Assembly: GCA_003427395.1 (NCBI GenBank)
Contig: BFEA01000024.1
Location: forward strand, 4,307,136-4,328,348
DNA length: 21,213 nucleotides
Reading direction: 5' to 3'
From: Chara braunii
Lineage: Eukaryota > Streptophyta > Charophyceae > Charales > Characeae
Below, piece after piece: positions 1 to 8,962 of the stretch. A model generated the notes under the pieces. That model worked only from the letters and a program-made list of their open reading frames with translations. It did not search any database and was not told the DNA's origin. Each line of letters begins with the position of its first letter. Position 1 is the first letter of the stretch. A program made the position numbers and the translations under genes.

Positions 1-261
1 GGAAATGTCGAATTCTGCCTTTGACGAATATTCAGGCCCGCCTTCACTTAGGGCGGGCACTTGGCTTGCTGGGGCCTTAGCCCAGAACAATGTGATGTCT
101 GATAGGGCCACTCGAGGCCTCGTTCCTCACATTGTCGGGCAATCGCAGCGCTTAGTTTTGAAATCTAAAGGCCAGATGTCCATGAAAAGAAAAATTATCA
201 GCGTGCAGCGTTCCGTCCGCGGCCCACTTAGCTTTAGGAGATTGTTGTAGATTTCAAGCAG
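1..261. other. Gene-free left edge with one GC-rich hairpin
   Basis: An 81-codon frame (5-250, plus) has no recognisable motif and no similarity I know, so I do not call it a gene. A perfect hairpin with 7-bp arms, gcccgcc at 36-42 and ggcgggc at 52-58, is visible near the left end. Nothing else stands out. Confidence 0.4.
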
Positions 262-397
262 TTGCCTACAGTAGCTCAGCGGCTACACGTATGAACTGTC
301 GAACAAAACTTGAAATACAGATGTGAGCTCAAATCCAGATGGAACTAGGTGAGTACAATGACATCTCAAGGTCGTCACCCTTTTAGGAAAAAAAAAG
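262..397 (+). mobile_element. Candidate tRNA-derived SINE
   Basis: The stretch has the internal RNA polymerase III promoter layout of a tRNA-derived SINE. The A box tagctcagcgg (272-282) is a perfect tRNA D-arm consensus. A B-box-like agctcaaatcc (326-336) matches 8 of 11 positions of the tRNA T-arm consensus, 54 bp from the start of the A box. A short body follows and ends in a run of nine A (about 388-396). A good cloverleaf cannot be folded, so it is not a functional tRNA gene. The degenerate B box suggests an old copy. Flanking target-site duplications were not found. A chance A-box match is the main alternative. Confidence 0.42.
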
Positions 398-904
398 AAG
401 TGGGGAAATTGGGTGGATAGACATGCCCAATCTACTACCCTACCAGGTGCCCGGGATCTGGACACTTGTCCCAGATGTCCAGTAGGCCAAGTGTCCGGGA
501 TCCTAGGGACATCTCCGTATCCGCCAGTTCAGTGTGGCGGTGCCACGTGTCTTCTGACACTTGGGCCCTGCCGCGCTTCATGAGAGGACCCCCATAAAAA
601 AAATCTGATTTGGACGGGATACAATTTTGAAATGGCCAAATGACAAACTATGATTCAGAAGGGATCAGTATACGGCTGTTTCTCCTAACCATTCAAACCA
701 AGGAAACTGCGGTGAAAGCTTGAGCACCAGTGGACGGTTGACCTGAGCGACTCTCTTCCACAGGAGCACAGAGCCATAGTCATAATGATGCATTTCTTTT
801 ATATTGTGCTTGAAGAAAACCTGTGGGCTGCATGAGCATACTTAAGAAACAGCCCTGGCATCTGCCTAACACGCACCAGATGAACTGCTGTTGAGGTACA
901 GAAT
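398..904. other. Non-coding stretch, no gene recognised
   Basis: No frame here has recognisable protein motifs. Visible elements are a G-box-like gccacgtgtc near 542-551 (an ACGT core of the kind bound by plant bZIP/bHLH factors, but with no gene beside it) and the 15-bp string aaaaaaaatctgatt at 596-610. The same 15-bp string occurs at the loop of the foldback at 12157-12171. Confidence 0.4.
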
Positions 905-986
905 GAAGAAGAAGAAGAAGAAGAAGAAGAAGAAGAAGAAGAAGAAGAAGAAGGAGCAAAGAAAAGAGGAGGAGGAGGAGGAGGAG
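905..986 (+). repeat. (GAA)n and (GAG)n compound microsatellite
   Basis: A run of about 16 GAA trinucleotides (roughly 905-953) is followed after a short spacer by about seven GAG-type units (roughly 966-986). Frames crossing it read as poly-Leu or poly-Ser on the minus strand and are artefacts of the repeat. Confidence 0.95.
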
Positions 987-1930
987 CGGACATCGTGAGC
1001 ACAATACCCATAATATTGCTAGATGATCAAGTTGCAACTCTTGGGATATGCACTTACGCAGATGCAGCAATCTGTCTGCAATCTCTTCAATACCATAACA
1101 GGGCAACAAACCCCTACCAACCCCTCTCTTGTCCTAGCTGATGCACACAGTACAAGATGGTGAAGACAGAAATGCAGATCATGCAAAAACGTACAAAAGC
1201 AGGAGCCTTTGCTGACATCCAGTGTAGTATCCGGTCTCATCAGTTCAATATCTGATCCGTGGTCTATCTAACCATCAAGGGTGGCGCCAAAGAACCTGCG
1301 CGCGCAATCCAAGAAAAGGCAGAGATCATCTTCCAAGGACTCCATTCTTACCTCCACCCGATCCGGAATGTCAGAAAATGCCATTGCCTTTGCTGAGTCT
1401 TCGAGCCTGCAGCACACACACAATTCTTATTAATACCCACCTCTATGGCACAGTCTTACTTCCATACACTTCACTCAAACACTCGCTGAGAATCACCGAA
1501 GGCATTGAATAGCAACAGTCAATGAAGTAGAACTCAAAGCTCATTCAAAGATTCACTCTTAATGCTTTGGGAGACCTGATATGTGAGCATCAACGGTCAC
1601 CCTTGTGTGTGTGTTGCAGATTTTCACCACAACAGCCCCTGTTCCACGCGGATGAGGAGATCCAAAATCTGTGCATCTTTACCTCTATTGCAGACAATGA
1701 AGCACGCTTGAGATGACCCATTCAAACAATGAAACAGTTTCATCTCTATAGCAAGAAACATGGAGTAGAATAGAGCCGTTATATCCCTTTCTTGACTACC
1801 TTTACTTCGGCTACTTTTGGGGTACCCCTTCAAGTTGTTCTTGCAGCTCCCTTTTTACTATGCCTCTCATGTACAAGGCTGGCCACGTTGATTGTGGTGC
1901 CAGCTGCCCACATCCCCATGTGCCTGCACA
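987..1930. other. Gene-free stretch, nothing recognised
   Basis: Several frames of 60-110 codons exist on the minus strand (780-1833) but overlap one another and show no domain, motif or consistent coding signal. A tgtgtgtgtgttgcag string near 1604-1619 resembles a plant 3' splice site, but no exon can be tied to it. No RNA gene or known repeat is seen. Confidence 0.35.
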
Positions 1931-2330
1931 CGGGCCCCATTTCAGGGGCCCGACTGCACATCCACACAGGCCCGACCAGACGGAAAATAAGAGCCCTCCA
2001 GGCCCTCTGTCGTTTCAGCCTAAAAGCCTAAAAAGGAGGGCCATTTTCAGGCCCTCATAAAGTCGACCTGTCCTGAAACTCACGCGCCAGACCAGGGTTA
2101 AGCGCAGGCCATTTTTAGGCCCGTTCCAAGACAACCTTTGTTTGAACTTCAGCGCCAGGGTCTGGCACGATTCGGTATGGGCAAGAGCAGCTTCCCAGCC
2201 GGACCAGCACTATATAGTACTGGTCCGTTTTGCAGCCTGCAAGCAATTCACGGGGAGTTCACAGGCACTTCACGGGCCGTTCAGGAGGCAGTCTTCAGGA
2301 TTCAGCCGCAGCACTCTGCAGGAGTGCTGC
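1931..2330. repeat. Cluster of short perfect hairpins
   Basis: Four inverted repeats lie within 400 bp. Arms are at 1931-1938/1945-1952 (8 bp, loop atttca), 2036-2042/2050-2056 (7 bp, loop attttca), 2107-2110/2118-2121 (weak, loop attttta) and 2308-2316/2322-2330 (9 bp, loop tgcag). The first three share a design: GC-rich arms ending in GGCC around an ATTT(T)CA or ATTTTTA loop. No coding frame is supported. The region could be part of an old LTR or another non-autonomous element, but no matching second copy is in the window. Confidence 0.6.
2200..2227. repeat. 28-bp near-perfect palindrome with TATA-like centre
   Basis: The segment reads the same on both strands except for one mismatched pair (13 of 14 pairs match). 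Its centre, actatatagt, resembles a TATA box. It could be a promoter element of a lost transposon LTR or a protein-binding dyad; neither can be decided here. Confidence 0.7.
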
Positions 2331-2400
2331 CGTAGTAGTGGCTAGCGCTAGGAGTAGTCTTCAGCACTGGGCGCTGTTAGGAGCTTAGAGTAGCGTTGGA

Positions 2401-2529
2401 GAGAGAGAGAGTTGGCGGAGGCCAGGGAAACTTACCTGTGGCGCCATAGCTCCAGCGTCGTCTTCGATGTACCTGCAACAAGGCGCCACCTTCACCGGTT
2501 AGTACTTGGCACAAGAGAGAGAGAGAGAG
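2401..2529 (+). repeat. Two (GA)n tracts
   Basis: GA dinucleotide runs lie at about 2399-2411 and 2514-2529. Between them gtggcgcc (2440-2447) and ggcgccac (2481-2488) form an inverted pair. No coding sequence is supported. Confidence 0.75.
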
Positions 2530-2867
2530 TTCTTCTTCTTCCTCCCTCTTCTAAGTCCATCCCTCCCTCACCCTCTTGCTACCTGACTTCTCAGCACCTA
2601 CGGACAACGAGACAGAGAGAGATTTGCGACTCTGAGATTTGACGACATTTGGATTCAGACTTGACATCGGGATCGAGACATTGGATATTTTTTTATAAAA
2701 AAACACCCCTACCAGTGTTAGTGGTGCTGACAAGAGCAGACACCGCCAGCACCTGGGGAGAGGCTCCATCTATTGGTGGGGAGCATCACCTGCTGGAAAA
2801 CGGGTCCAGCGTCCCTTATACATCTCAGAAAACAATCAGAAAACAATCAGAACAGATGAGGGAGGTT
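2530..2867. other. Gene-free stretch with small repeats
   Basis: The stretch contains a run of seven T directly followed by ATA and seven A (about 2686-2704), a hairpin ggtgctg/cagcacc (2723-2729/2747-2753) and a perfect 11-bp tandem repeat cagaaaacaat twice (2826-2847). The seven-A run on the minus strand could be the poly(A) end of the neighbouring LINE, but it is too short to claim. No gene is recognised. Confidence 0.4.
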
Positions 2868-3082
2868 CCTGTCAGCATTGATTACCCTGGAGTCCAGGGG
2901 TTTGACTGAGCAGGAGAGAGGACTGAGGGAGGAATCTCTTCACCCTGAACCCTACCAGCCCCCGAGTACATGATCTTTTTCGCAGATTAAAGACTGAGGA
3001 CCAACCTGCCAGCATTGATTGCTCTGCCCTCCAGAGGATTAACTGCGCAGGTTATCGAGGAGCCAGGAGAAAACCTCTCCCA
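2868..3082 (+). repeat. Diverged direct duplication, period 137 bp
   Basis: Two segments, 2868-2945 and 3005-3082, share an order of matching blocks: cct-gt/gc-cagcattgatt, then tccaggggtttgactgagcagg against tccagaggattaactgcgcagg, then a gagccagg/gaggga block and ctctyc. The copies differ at many positions and carry small indels, so the duplication is old. Confidence 0.5.
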
Positions 3083-3268
3083 GACATCAGATATCTACTA
3101 CAGATTGAAAGCCCTTCCTTCCTCCGCCTCTACAGTCTGCACCAGACCGCTAGATTGCTCGTGCTTTCCTAGCAACTATGAATCCTTGCCGCTGTTTCCC
3201 TGTCTGATTGTTAACCCGCTGCCTTCTTGCTTGGGCTTGTCGGTCCTTAGTCTTGTGTGATGCCCTTC
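3083..3268 (-). other. Probable 3' untranslated part of the LINE
   Basis: This lies directly downstream of the ORF2 stop on the LINE strand. No coding frame is supported. No convincing poly(A) tail or target-site duplication marks the true 3' end, which could lie anywhere down to about 2690. Confidence 0.35.
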
Positions 3269-6200
3269 TCATTCTGCGCCGTACCATTGCATGTCGACCA
3301 TCGCCAGCTGGTGTGGTGGAAATGGGTCAGGGAAATCTGTAGGTGGTCGCAGTGGAATCTCCTGGCCCACCGTTGTCCAGTCTCTGAAGTTGATGGAGTA
3401 GTCTCTTCTGAAATCATCCCGGTCACAGGCTGGCTTGCCGTCCCATCGGACGAATGCGATCCAGCCCCCGTTCTCATTTCCCAACCAGTCCCCGGAGAAC
3501 TGCTGAATTGCTTGTGTTATGTCCTTTGATGTCTGGAACAGCTCGAGATGGTTTTTAACTTTTTGCCACTGTACTCTGAGTTCTTGTTGGATGTATTGCT
3601 TTATCATGTCTGTTACCTCTTCCCCTGCTATGCGGACCCCCTCTATTGCGTGGGTACAGCGTTTCCTCCACATGACTGCTCTCCTCCCTAACTTGAACAT
3701 ATTATTTTCGAAGACATTGTCAGTGGGGGAGGACCATGTTTCACATAGTATGGCTCTCCAGTCCCATGGCCAGTTGGATCCGGTATCCAACTTTGACCAG
3801 ATTCTGTCCCACCATCTCCATGTAAGCACTGCCCCCGGACACTGCATAAATATATGCTCTATAGTTTCCAGGATTCTGCGGGAGGGGAAGGCGGTGTGGC
3901 ACGATCTGCACCACGGCAGTGCTTGTCCCTTCTGCTCTAGATATGTAGATATGTACGATCTATCAGCCAGTCATTGGTGGGCAGGCAGCGATGTTCTATC
4001 TGCCATTGTAGCGAGGCCATCTTCGCTGGCCTGGACCTTGTGGCGGTGAACCATCGAATGGGGCGGATTGCCTCTGTTCCTACATTCAGATGAGACCTCC
4101 ATCGGGCTTTCACCGTTTCCTTTTATGTTCACTTTTGGTCGCAGCAATCGATAGGTAGCCTTCATTGTTAAGGTATGCAGTTCTAAGCTCTCCTCTGTCT
4201 TACGTTTTTGCGGGCGGGACCACTGCCATTCCTCGGGATCAAAGGGGAGTTCGGCCACCGGAATATCTGGCTGGTATGCGATCCACGCCTCTTTGTCCCG
4301 CAGCACACGGATTATGTGCAGGTCTGAATTTTTGTACCATCTCACCACATTTGGAGTGTAGCGGGTGAGCACATTGACCTTGCCAATGTGAAAGAGATTG
4401 GTTAGGGTTTCGTCCTTCCTTACCTCTATCACATTGTCAACACTCTCCGGGTCGTCCGGGGCTGTTACCCAGTCTCCTTCTGTTAACCGCGACCCCTTGC
4501 GTAGGATACGGACCCAGTCTAGGGGGATAGCAAAAATCAGGGTTTCGATGTGCTCTTCGATTTTGTGGCAATACTTTAGTGTAGTCCTTAGTTGCTGCGC
4601 AGGTTTCCAGTCACCCACTCATGTGTCCCATATATCTTATTTTCTGGTTATACCTTTTTTGACCCAGCTATTCCACGGGGTGCTTGAGCTGCAATACACT
4701 CTGCTATACCGGTCTGTTATTCTTCTGTTGCCCAAAAGGGGTTGGCGAGCCACTTCTTCCCACCTGGTTGGTGGGGGGTTGTCAGGTAGGGGTAGTTGGT
4801 GCCAGGCTTTCACGACCCGGACCCAGAAGTCATCCTTGACCAAATCCGAGCGGGCTGTGCCTCGGCATGGAGCTTGCCCGTTTTGACGGGACCGTGGCGC
4901 TGTCCAGCAGAGGTCTTCCAGCCAGGTTAGTGGGTTAACTCCCTGTGGTGCCTGTGGAGCAAGTCTAGCAATTTGTTCCAGTGCAAGGGCCTGCCATGGG
5001 AGGTGTTGGGTGAAGAGTAATCTTTTGATCCATTGAACTGTTAAAGCTTGGATCTGGGTTTCTGGGTCTAGGATCCCCAGGCCCCCTTTTTCTTTGGGTT
5101 GAATCACTGATTGCCAAGCTACTCTGCTTATGACATTTTGACATTCTCCATTGCCTCTCCATAGTAGGGCTGTCACCTGCCTTTTTAGTGATCGAACGAC
5201 CTCCTTGCTGATGGCCCAGATTGAAGATTTGTACCAGAGGGCCGCCAATATTACACTGTTGATCGCCAATGCCCTTCCAATAAGGGAGGTGTGACGGTCT
5301 TTCCAGTGGGCCAGTTTTTCTAGCGCAGGTTTCAGGATCCACTCATCGTTCGATGCAGGCTTGCCTAGTGTTGATAACATGATTCCCAACACTCTGACCG
5401 GGGCCGTTTCCGGGAGCCATTTGACCTATGGAAGCTCGGGAGGACGCGCCCCTTGATGGTGAATCCACCATCCCAGGGTTTTGTTCCCCCAGTTGACGGT
5501 CATATCTGAGACTGCTGTAAACCGGTCCAATAATCGCCTAATCTCTTCCATGTTTTTTGCGGTTGCATCGACCATGAGTGTCAGGTCGTCTGCAAACATC
5601 GAACAGATTGGGATTGCTTCTTCCGGTATGGCCGAGATCTGAAGTTTCCTCAGGTCTTTGTTGGCTCGGAGGTTCGCTGCCAATGCCTCCATCATGATAA
5701 TAAACAGGAAGGGTGCCAAAGGGTCCCCTTGACGAACCGACCGCTGGAGCGGAAAGGCCAGCGCTATCCTTCCATTGACCTGGACACATGTGGTTGCGTT
5801 GTGGTGTAGTATTCCGGTCCAGCGCCGAAAAACTGGCCCTATATTCATTATTTCCATGCATTTGTCTAGGAAGAGCCAGTCTACATGGTCGTAGGCTTTT
5901 TCAAAGTCGATGAAGACCACTGCCACATTTTGTCTGTCTTGTATTCTTAGTTTGAGTAGTTCATTAACTAAAAGTATGTTATCCTGTATCCTGCCTCCTT
6001 TGATGAACCCCGTTTGCGTCGGATGGATAATATCTTCCAAGACTGGGAGTAGTCGATTTGCCAGGGCCTTCGCTAGCATTTTACAACCGACTGTGAGCAA
6101 GGTTATTGGCCTGTAGTTGCGAATATCCATTTTGTCTCCCTTTTTGTGTAACAAGGTGAGGACCCCCTGTCCCACCAGCTCCCCCATTCTCCCTGTTTCC

Positions 6201-7867
6201 CACACCTGTTGATAGAACTCCATGAGATCCGAGGCCATCGGAGTCCAGAAGGTCTCCTTGAATTCCTTTGGGAATCCATCTATGCCCGACGTCTTCTCTT
6301 CTTCCATCTGCATCATTGCCGTCCATATTTCTTCTTTGGACAAGGGACGGTCTAGATCTGTTTTTTGCTGTCCAGTCAGGGCCTTCTCCAATGGTTCCAA
6401 GAAGTCCCGGATTTCTTTCTCTCTAGCATTCCTCTCTTGCTGGGCACACCTCCAGGTGAACAGGTCTTGGTAGAAAGATCTTGCTAACTGTGTGCAATGA
6501 GGGGTGGAGGTGATGATATCTTGGGGACCAATTTGTGGATCATACAGTGCTTCGATGGTTGTTCTGCGCAAACACACTCGGGCCATGCTAGAGAATTTTT
6601 TATCCATTGTTCCTTCTGTGCAGAATCTTGATAGTCGTCCTCTTATCCCTGTTCCTTCCCAACGTTGTGTCGCGAAGGTCTGCAGTCGTTGTCTCGGTGT
6701 TTGTATCTCTGGATATTCTTCTGGTTGTGAGTTTTGGGTATCATTAGGCTGGTTCTGGTGCTCGAGTTGCTGCAGTTGTTGGTGGATTTCCATTTCTTGC
6801 TGATGTTTTCTGGCTACTAACAGTTTCGAGTATTCATGACATTTTTTGCCCAGATAGAATAGTCCGTTATTAAACCAGTTTATTGACTGCTGGAAGTGCT
6901 GCTTTTGTAAGTGCCAGTACTTCCAGCAGTCCGTAATGTAGTTCTGAAAGGTTTTCTGTTGTAAGATGTAAGTGTTAAGTTTATAGAATCTGGGTCCCCA
7001 ATCGGGCTTCTTTCGAAAGGATAGGGTGACCGTGCACATTTTATGATCAAGGCCCGGGTACGGGCTCGCAGGCAGGATTGCTGCTAGAAGCAGGGAGCCC
7101 CCCATATCTTCCGAGATGAAAATTAGATCGATCCGGGATCTCGTTTGGCTTTCGGTTCCAGTCTTCCGTAAACATGAGTAGTATCTGGTATCTGGATTCA
7201 GTTTTCGGAAGGAGTCGAAGACTTTCAGTGAGAGGCATAGGTCGTTTATCATCCGCTCATCCTCCTTCACATACAACGGAGTTGGGGAGGGGGGCGTCCG
7301 CCATCTGTCCATCCATCGGTCCGGAGCTGCGTTGAAGTCTCCAGCTATAATGACCGGGACCCCTTCCGGTATCTGCGCTTTAATGTTTTCAAGAAAAATT
7401 CTTCTCTCGCTTACAATGTTGGGGGCGTAGATACATAATATGCATACAATTTCAAGTTCTAGTGTGACCAAGACAGACGATGCCCACCGACCTTCCTCTT
7501 GATCCACCACCCAGTAGACCGGGTCTGCTCGGGACGCCGGGGGGATCCAGATGGCCACCCCAACGCTTCCTGGCCTCGGGGCGTGAGCCCTGAAGGCTTT
7601 GTACGGCCAGATCATCTTGTGAATGCGGTTGTGCTCTGGGGTGTCCATCGGGTGTGTTTCCTGGACACATACTATATCTGGCCAATCCCTGCCCCCCACT
7701 CCTCTCATCAGGTCCCAGATTGCATTTTGTTTATCTGATTTGCAGGAGGCCAGTCCGTTCACATTCAAGGAGCGTAGGTCTAGGTCGGCTGCTCTCGTGC
7801 ATTGGTTCCAGATACGGTCCTTTCCGTACACTGCTTTGACTAGATCTATCTTGCTCGTGTTGTTCAT
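3269..7867 (-). pseudogene. LINE ORF2: endonuclease-reverse transcriptase, four in-frame stops
   Basis: ORF2 nicks target DNA and copies the element RNA into the nick. Residues are counted from the first codon of the open frame at 7921; the first ATG is residue 19 (7865-7867). Endonuclease motifs are NVNGL (53), QETH (87), YAPN (165), GDFN (194; 7331-7342), SRID (262) and LDHK (291). RT motifs are SGIDGF (545), RPITLL (604), DFEKAYD (672), RQGDP (730) and the catalytic FADD (776; 5585-5596). After the thumb region comes a zf-RVT-like segment with CRSCH (3896-3910) and HIFMQC (about 3836-3853). The frame stays constant for all 4.6 kb but is cut by TAG (5426-5428), TAA (4637-4639), TGA (4619-4621) and TGA (3971-3973). 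The final stop is TGA at 3269-3271. All three stop types appear, so this is decay and not a variant code. The endonuclease and RT catalytic core is still open. Confidence 0.93.
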
Positions 7868-8012
7868 TGTATCCTCTTGATTTTCTACAGGCGGGTCCAC
7901 GGCAGTTGGTCCCAGTCCCAATCTTGACCCTGTCTAAGGATGGCACATAGGCATCTCTGGACATCCTGTTCAGTCCAAGTATCGCTGTGACCAATCTTGA
8001 CCATTTGTAGGT

Positions 8013-8936
8013 TCAGTAATTGGGTGCGGGTGTGCCATGCATGCCTGCCTCTTTGGTTGGATCGTATCGTATGTACACGTCCCTCTGTGCTATTTTGCTG
8101 GGGCCTGATGAGATCGAGGCTATGGCCTGTGCCCCTGGCGGTAAAGACTTTGCAATGTGGGATTCTAATTGCATTTGCAGAATTCCTGCCGCAACTTCAG
8201 ATTGGCTGTTCTGTGGTTCCGCCCAAAAGGACGACCAGCCCTGTAGCGTGACACTCCCATGTTTGCCATTTCTTTCCAGGAACAGGCCCACTTCCCATTT
8301 CTCATTTTTCTTCCGGACCGGAATAAGCAGCATGACTTTTTGTGACAACGGCCCAGAATCCCGGCCCATCTCAACCAGCTGTTTGAGTCTTCTTTTTCGC
8401 ACCAGGTCCATTCGTGTATTTTCATCCGGGTCTGGAGGGTCCGGGCCCGGAGGTGGGGCTGGTTGTTGCAGTTTCGGGGGGTCCTGTGTCCTTTGGTTAT
8501 GTTGGTTCTCTGCCTCGGCACAGGCCCCCTCCTGCTCTAGTTCCTCTGCTGCTGCTCCGTGGGGTGGTTGGAATCTCGCAAAGACAATTGTTGTTAGTCT
8601 AAGCCATGCTTCCATCCACGTCACCCCAGGTTGCAGTCCCCTCTCTAGCACGTTTTTAAGCGAGGTGCTTGTATCGAGCATGGGGAATAATTCTAGGTAT
8701 GTCTTATCCCAGAATTCGTCGGTGAGGGGGCCATGTTTTGCTTTCAGGTTTCCCATCAACCACTCTGCAATGGCAACCAGTTTTTGTTTCGTGGGTAGGT
8801 GTTGCGGCGGCGCCCCTTCCTCCTCGCCTCCTAGATTTTTTCCGGGATCTAAGCCCTCGGGTGATGTGCTCACATTGACCGAAGAGGGTCTACGTCCATC
8901 GGTTCTGAATCGAAGGCTGCCTAGAAGGGGTCGATG
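8013..8936 (-). CDS. Unrecognised open frame between LINE ORF1 and ORF2
   Basis: The frame is open for 308 codons between the stop at 8937-8939 and the stop at 8013. No ATG opens it; a GTG lies at 8871-8873, and it may simply continue ORF1 after a frameshift. The N-terminal part is acidic and Gly/Glu-rich. A block of about 75 residues with Trp and Leu (around residues 27-105 from the GTG) looks folded and helical. Next come a Gln/Pro-rich linker and a basic RKRRLKQ segment, then a final block with alternating hydrophobic strands (KWEVGLFLERNGKHG, GWSSFW). I recognise no family and no catalytic motif. Its position suggests the C-terminal part of ORF1 or an extra LINE frame. The opposite strand is also open here, so openness alone is weak evidence. 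Confidence 0.5.
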   Translation of the reverse strand, partial: HRPLLGSLRFRTDGRRPSSVNVSTSPEGLDPGKNLGGEEEGAPPQHLPTKQKLVAIAEWLMGNLKAKHGPLTDEFWDKTYLELFPMLDTSTSLKNVLERGLQPGVTWMEAWLRLTTIVFARFQPPHGAAAEELEQEGACAEAENQHNQRTQDPPKLQQPAPPPGPDPPDPDENTRMDLVRKRRLKQLVEMGRDSGPLSQKVMLLIPVRKKNEKWEVGLFLERNGKHGSVTLQGWSSFWAEPQNSQSEVAAGILQMQLESHIAKSLPPGAQAIASISSGPSKIAQRDVYIRYDPTKEAGMHGTPAPNY

Positions 8937-8962
8937 TCAGTCATCTGTCCCATTTTGAGGTG

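Noticed and set aside
780-1109. Minus-strand frame with a long poly-Leu stretch resembling a membrane segment
   Set aside because: The poly-Leu is the translated GAA microsatellite; another frame reads it as poly-Ser.
2441-2447. tggcgcc as a tRNA-Lys primer-binding site
   Set aside because: The match stops after seven bases, and it is better explained as one arm of the inverted pair with 2481-2488.
3269-5428. Variant genetic code explaining the in-frame stops of ORF2
   Set aside because: TAG, TAA and TGA all occur as internal stops, and the terminal stop is TGA, so no single reassignment fits; decay is simpler.
8020-8958. 312-codon open frame on the plus strand
   Set aside because: It lies opposite the minus-strand frame at 8013-8936, is Ser/Cys/Pro-rich with no motif, and starts and stops without relation to any neighbour; it is most simply an antisense shadow.
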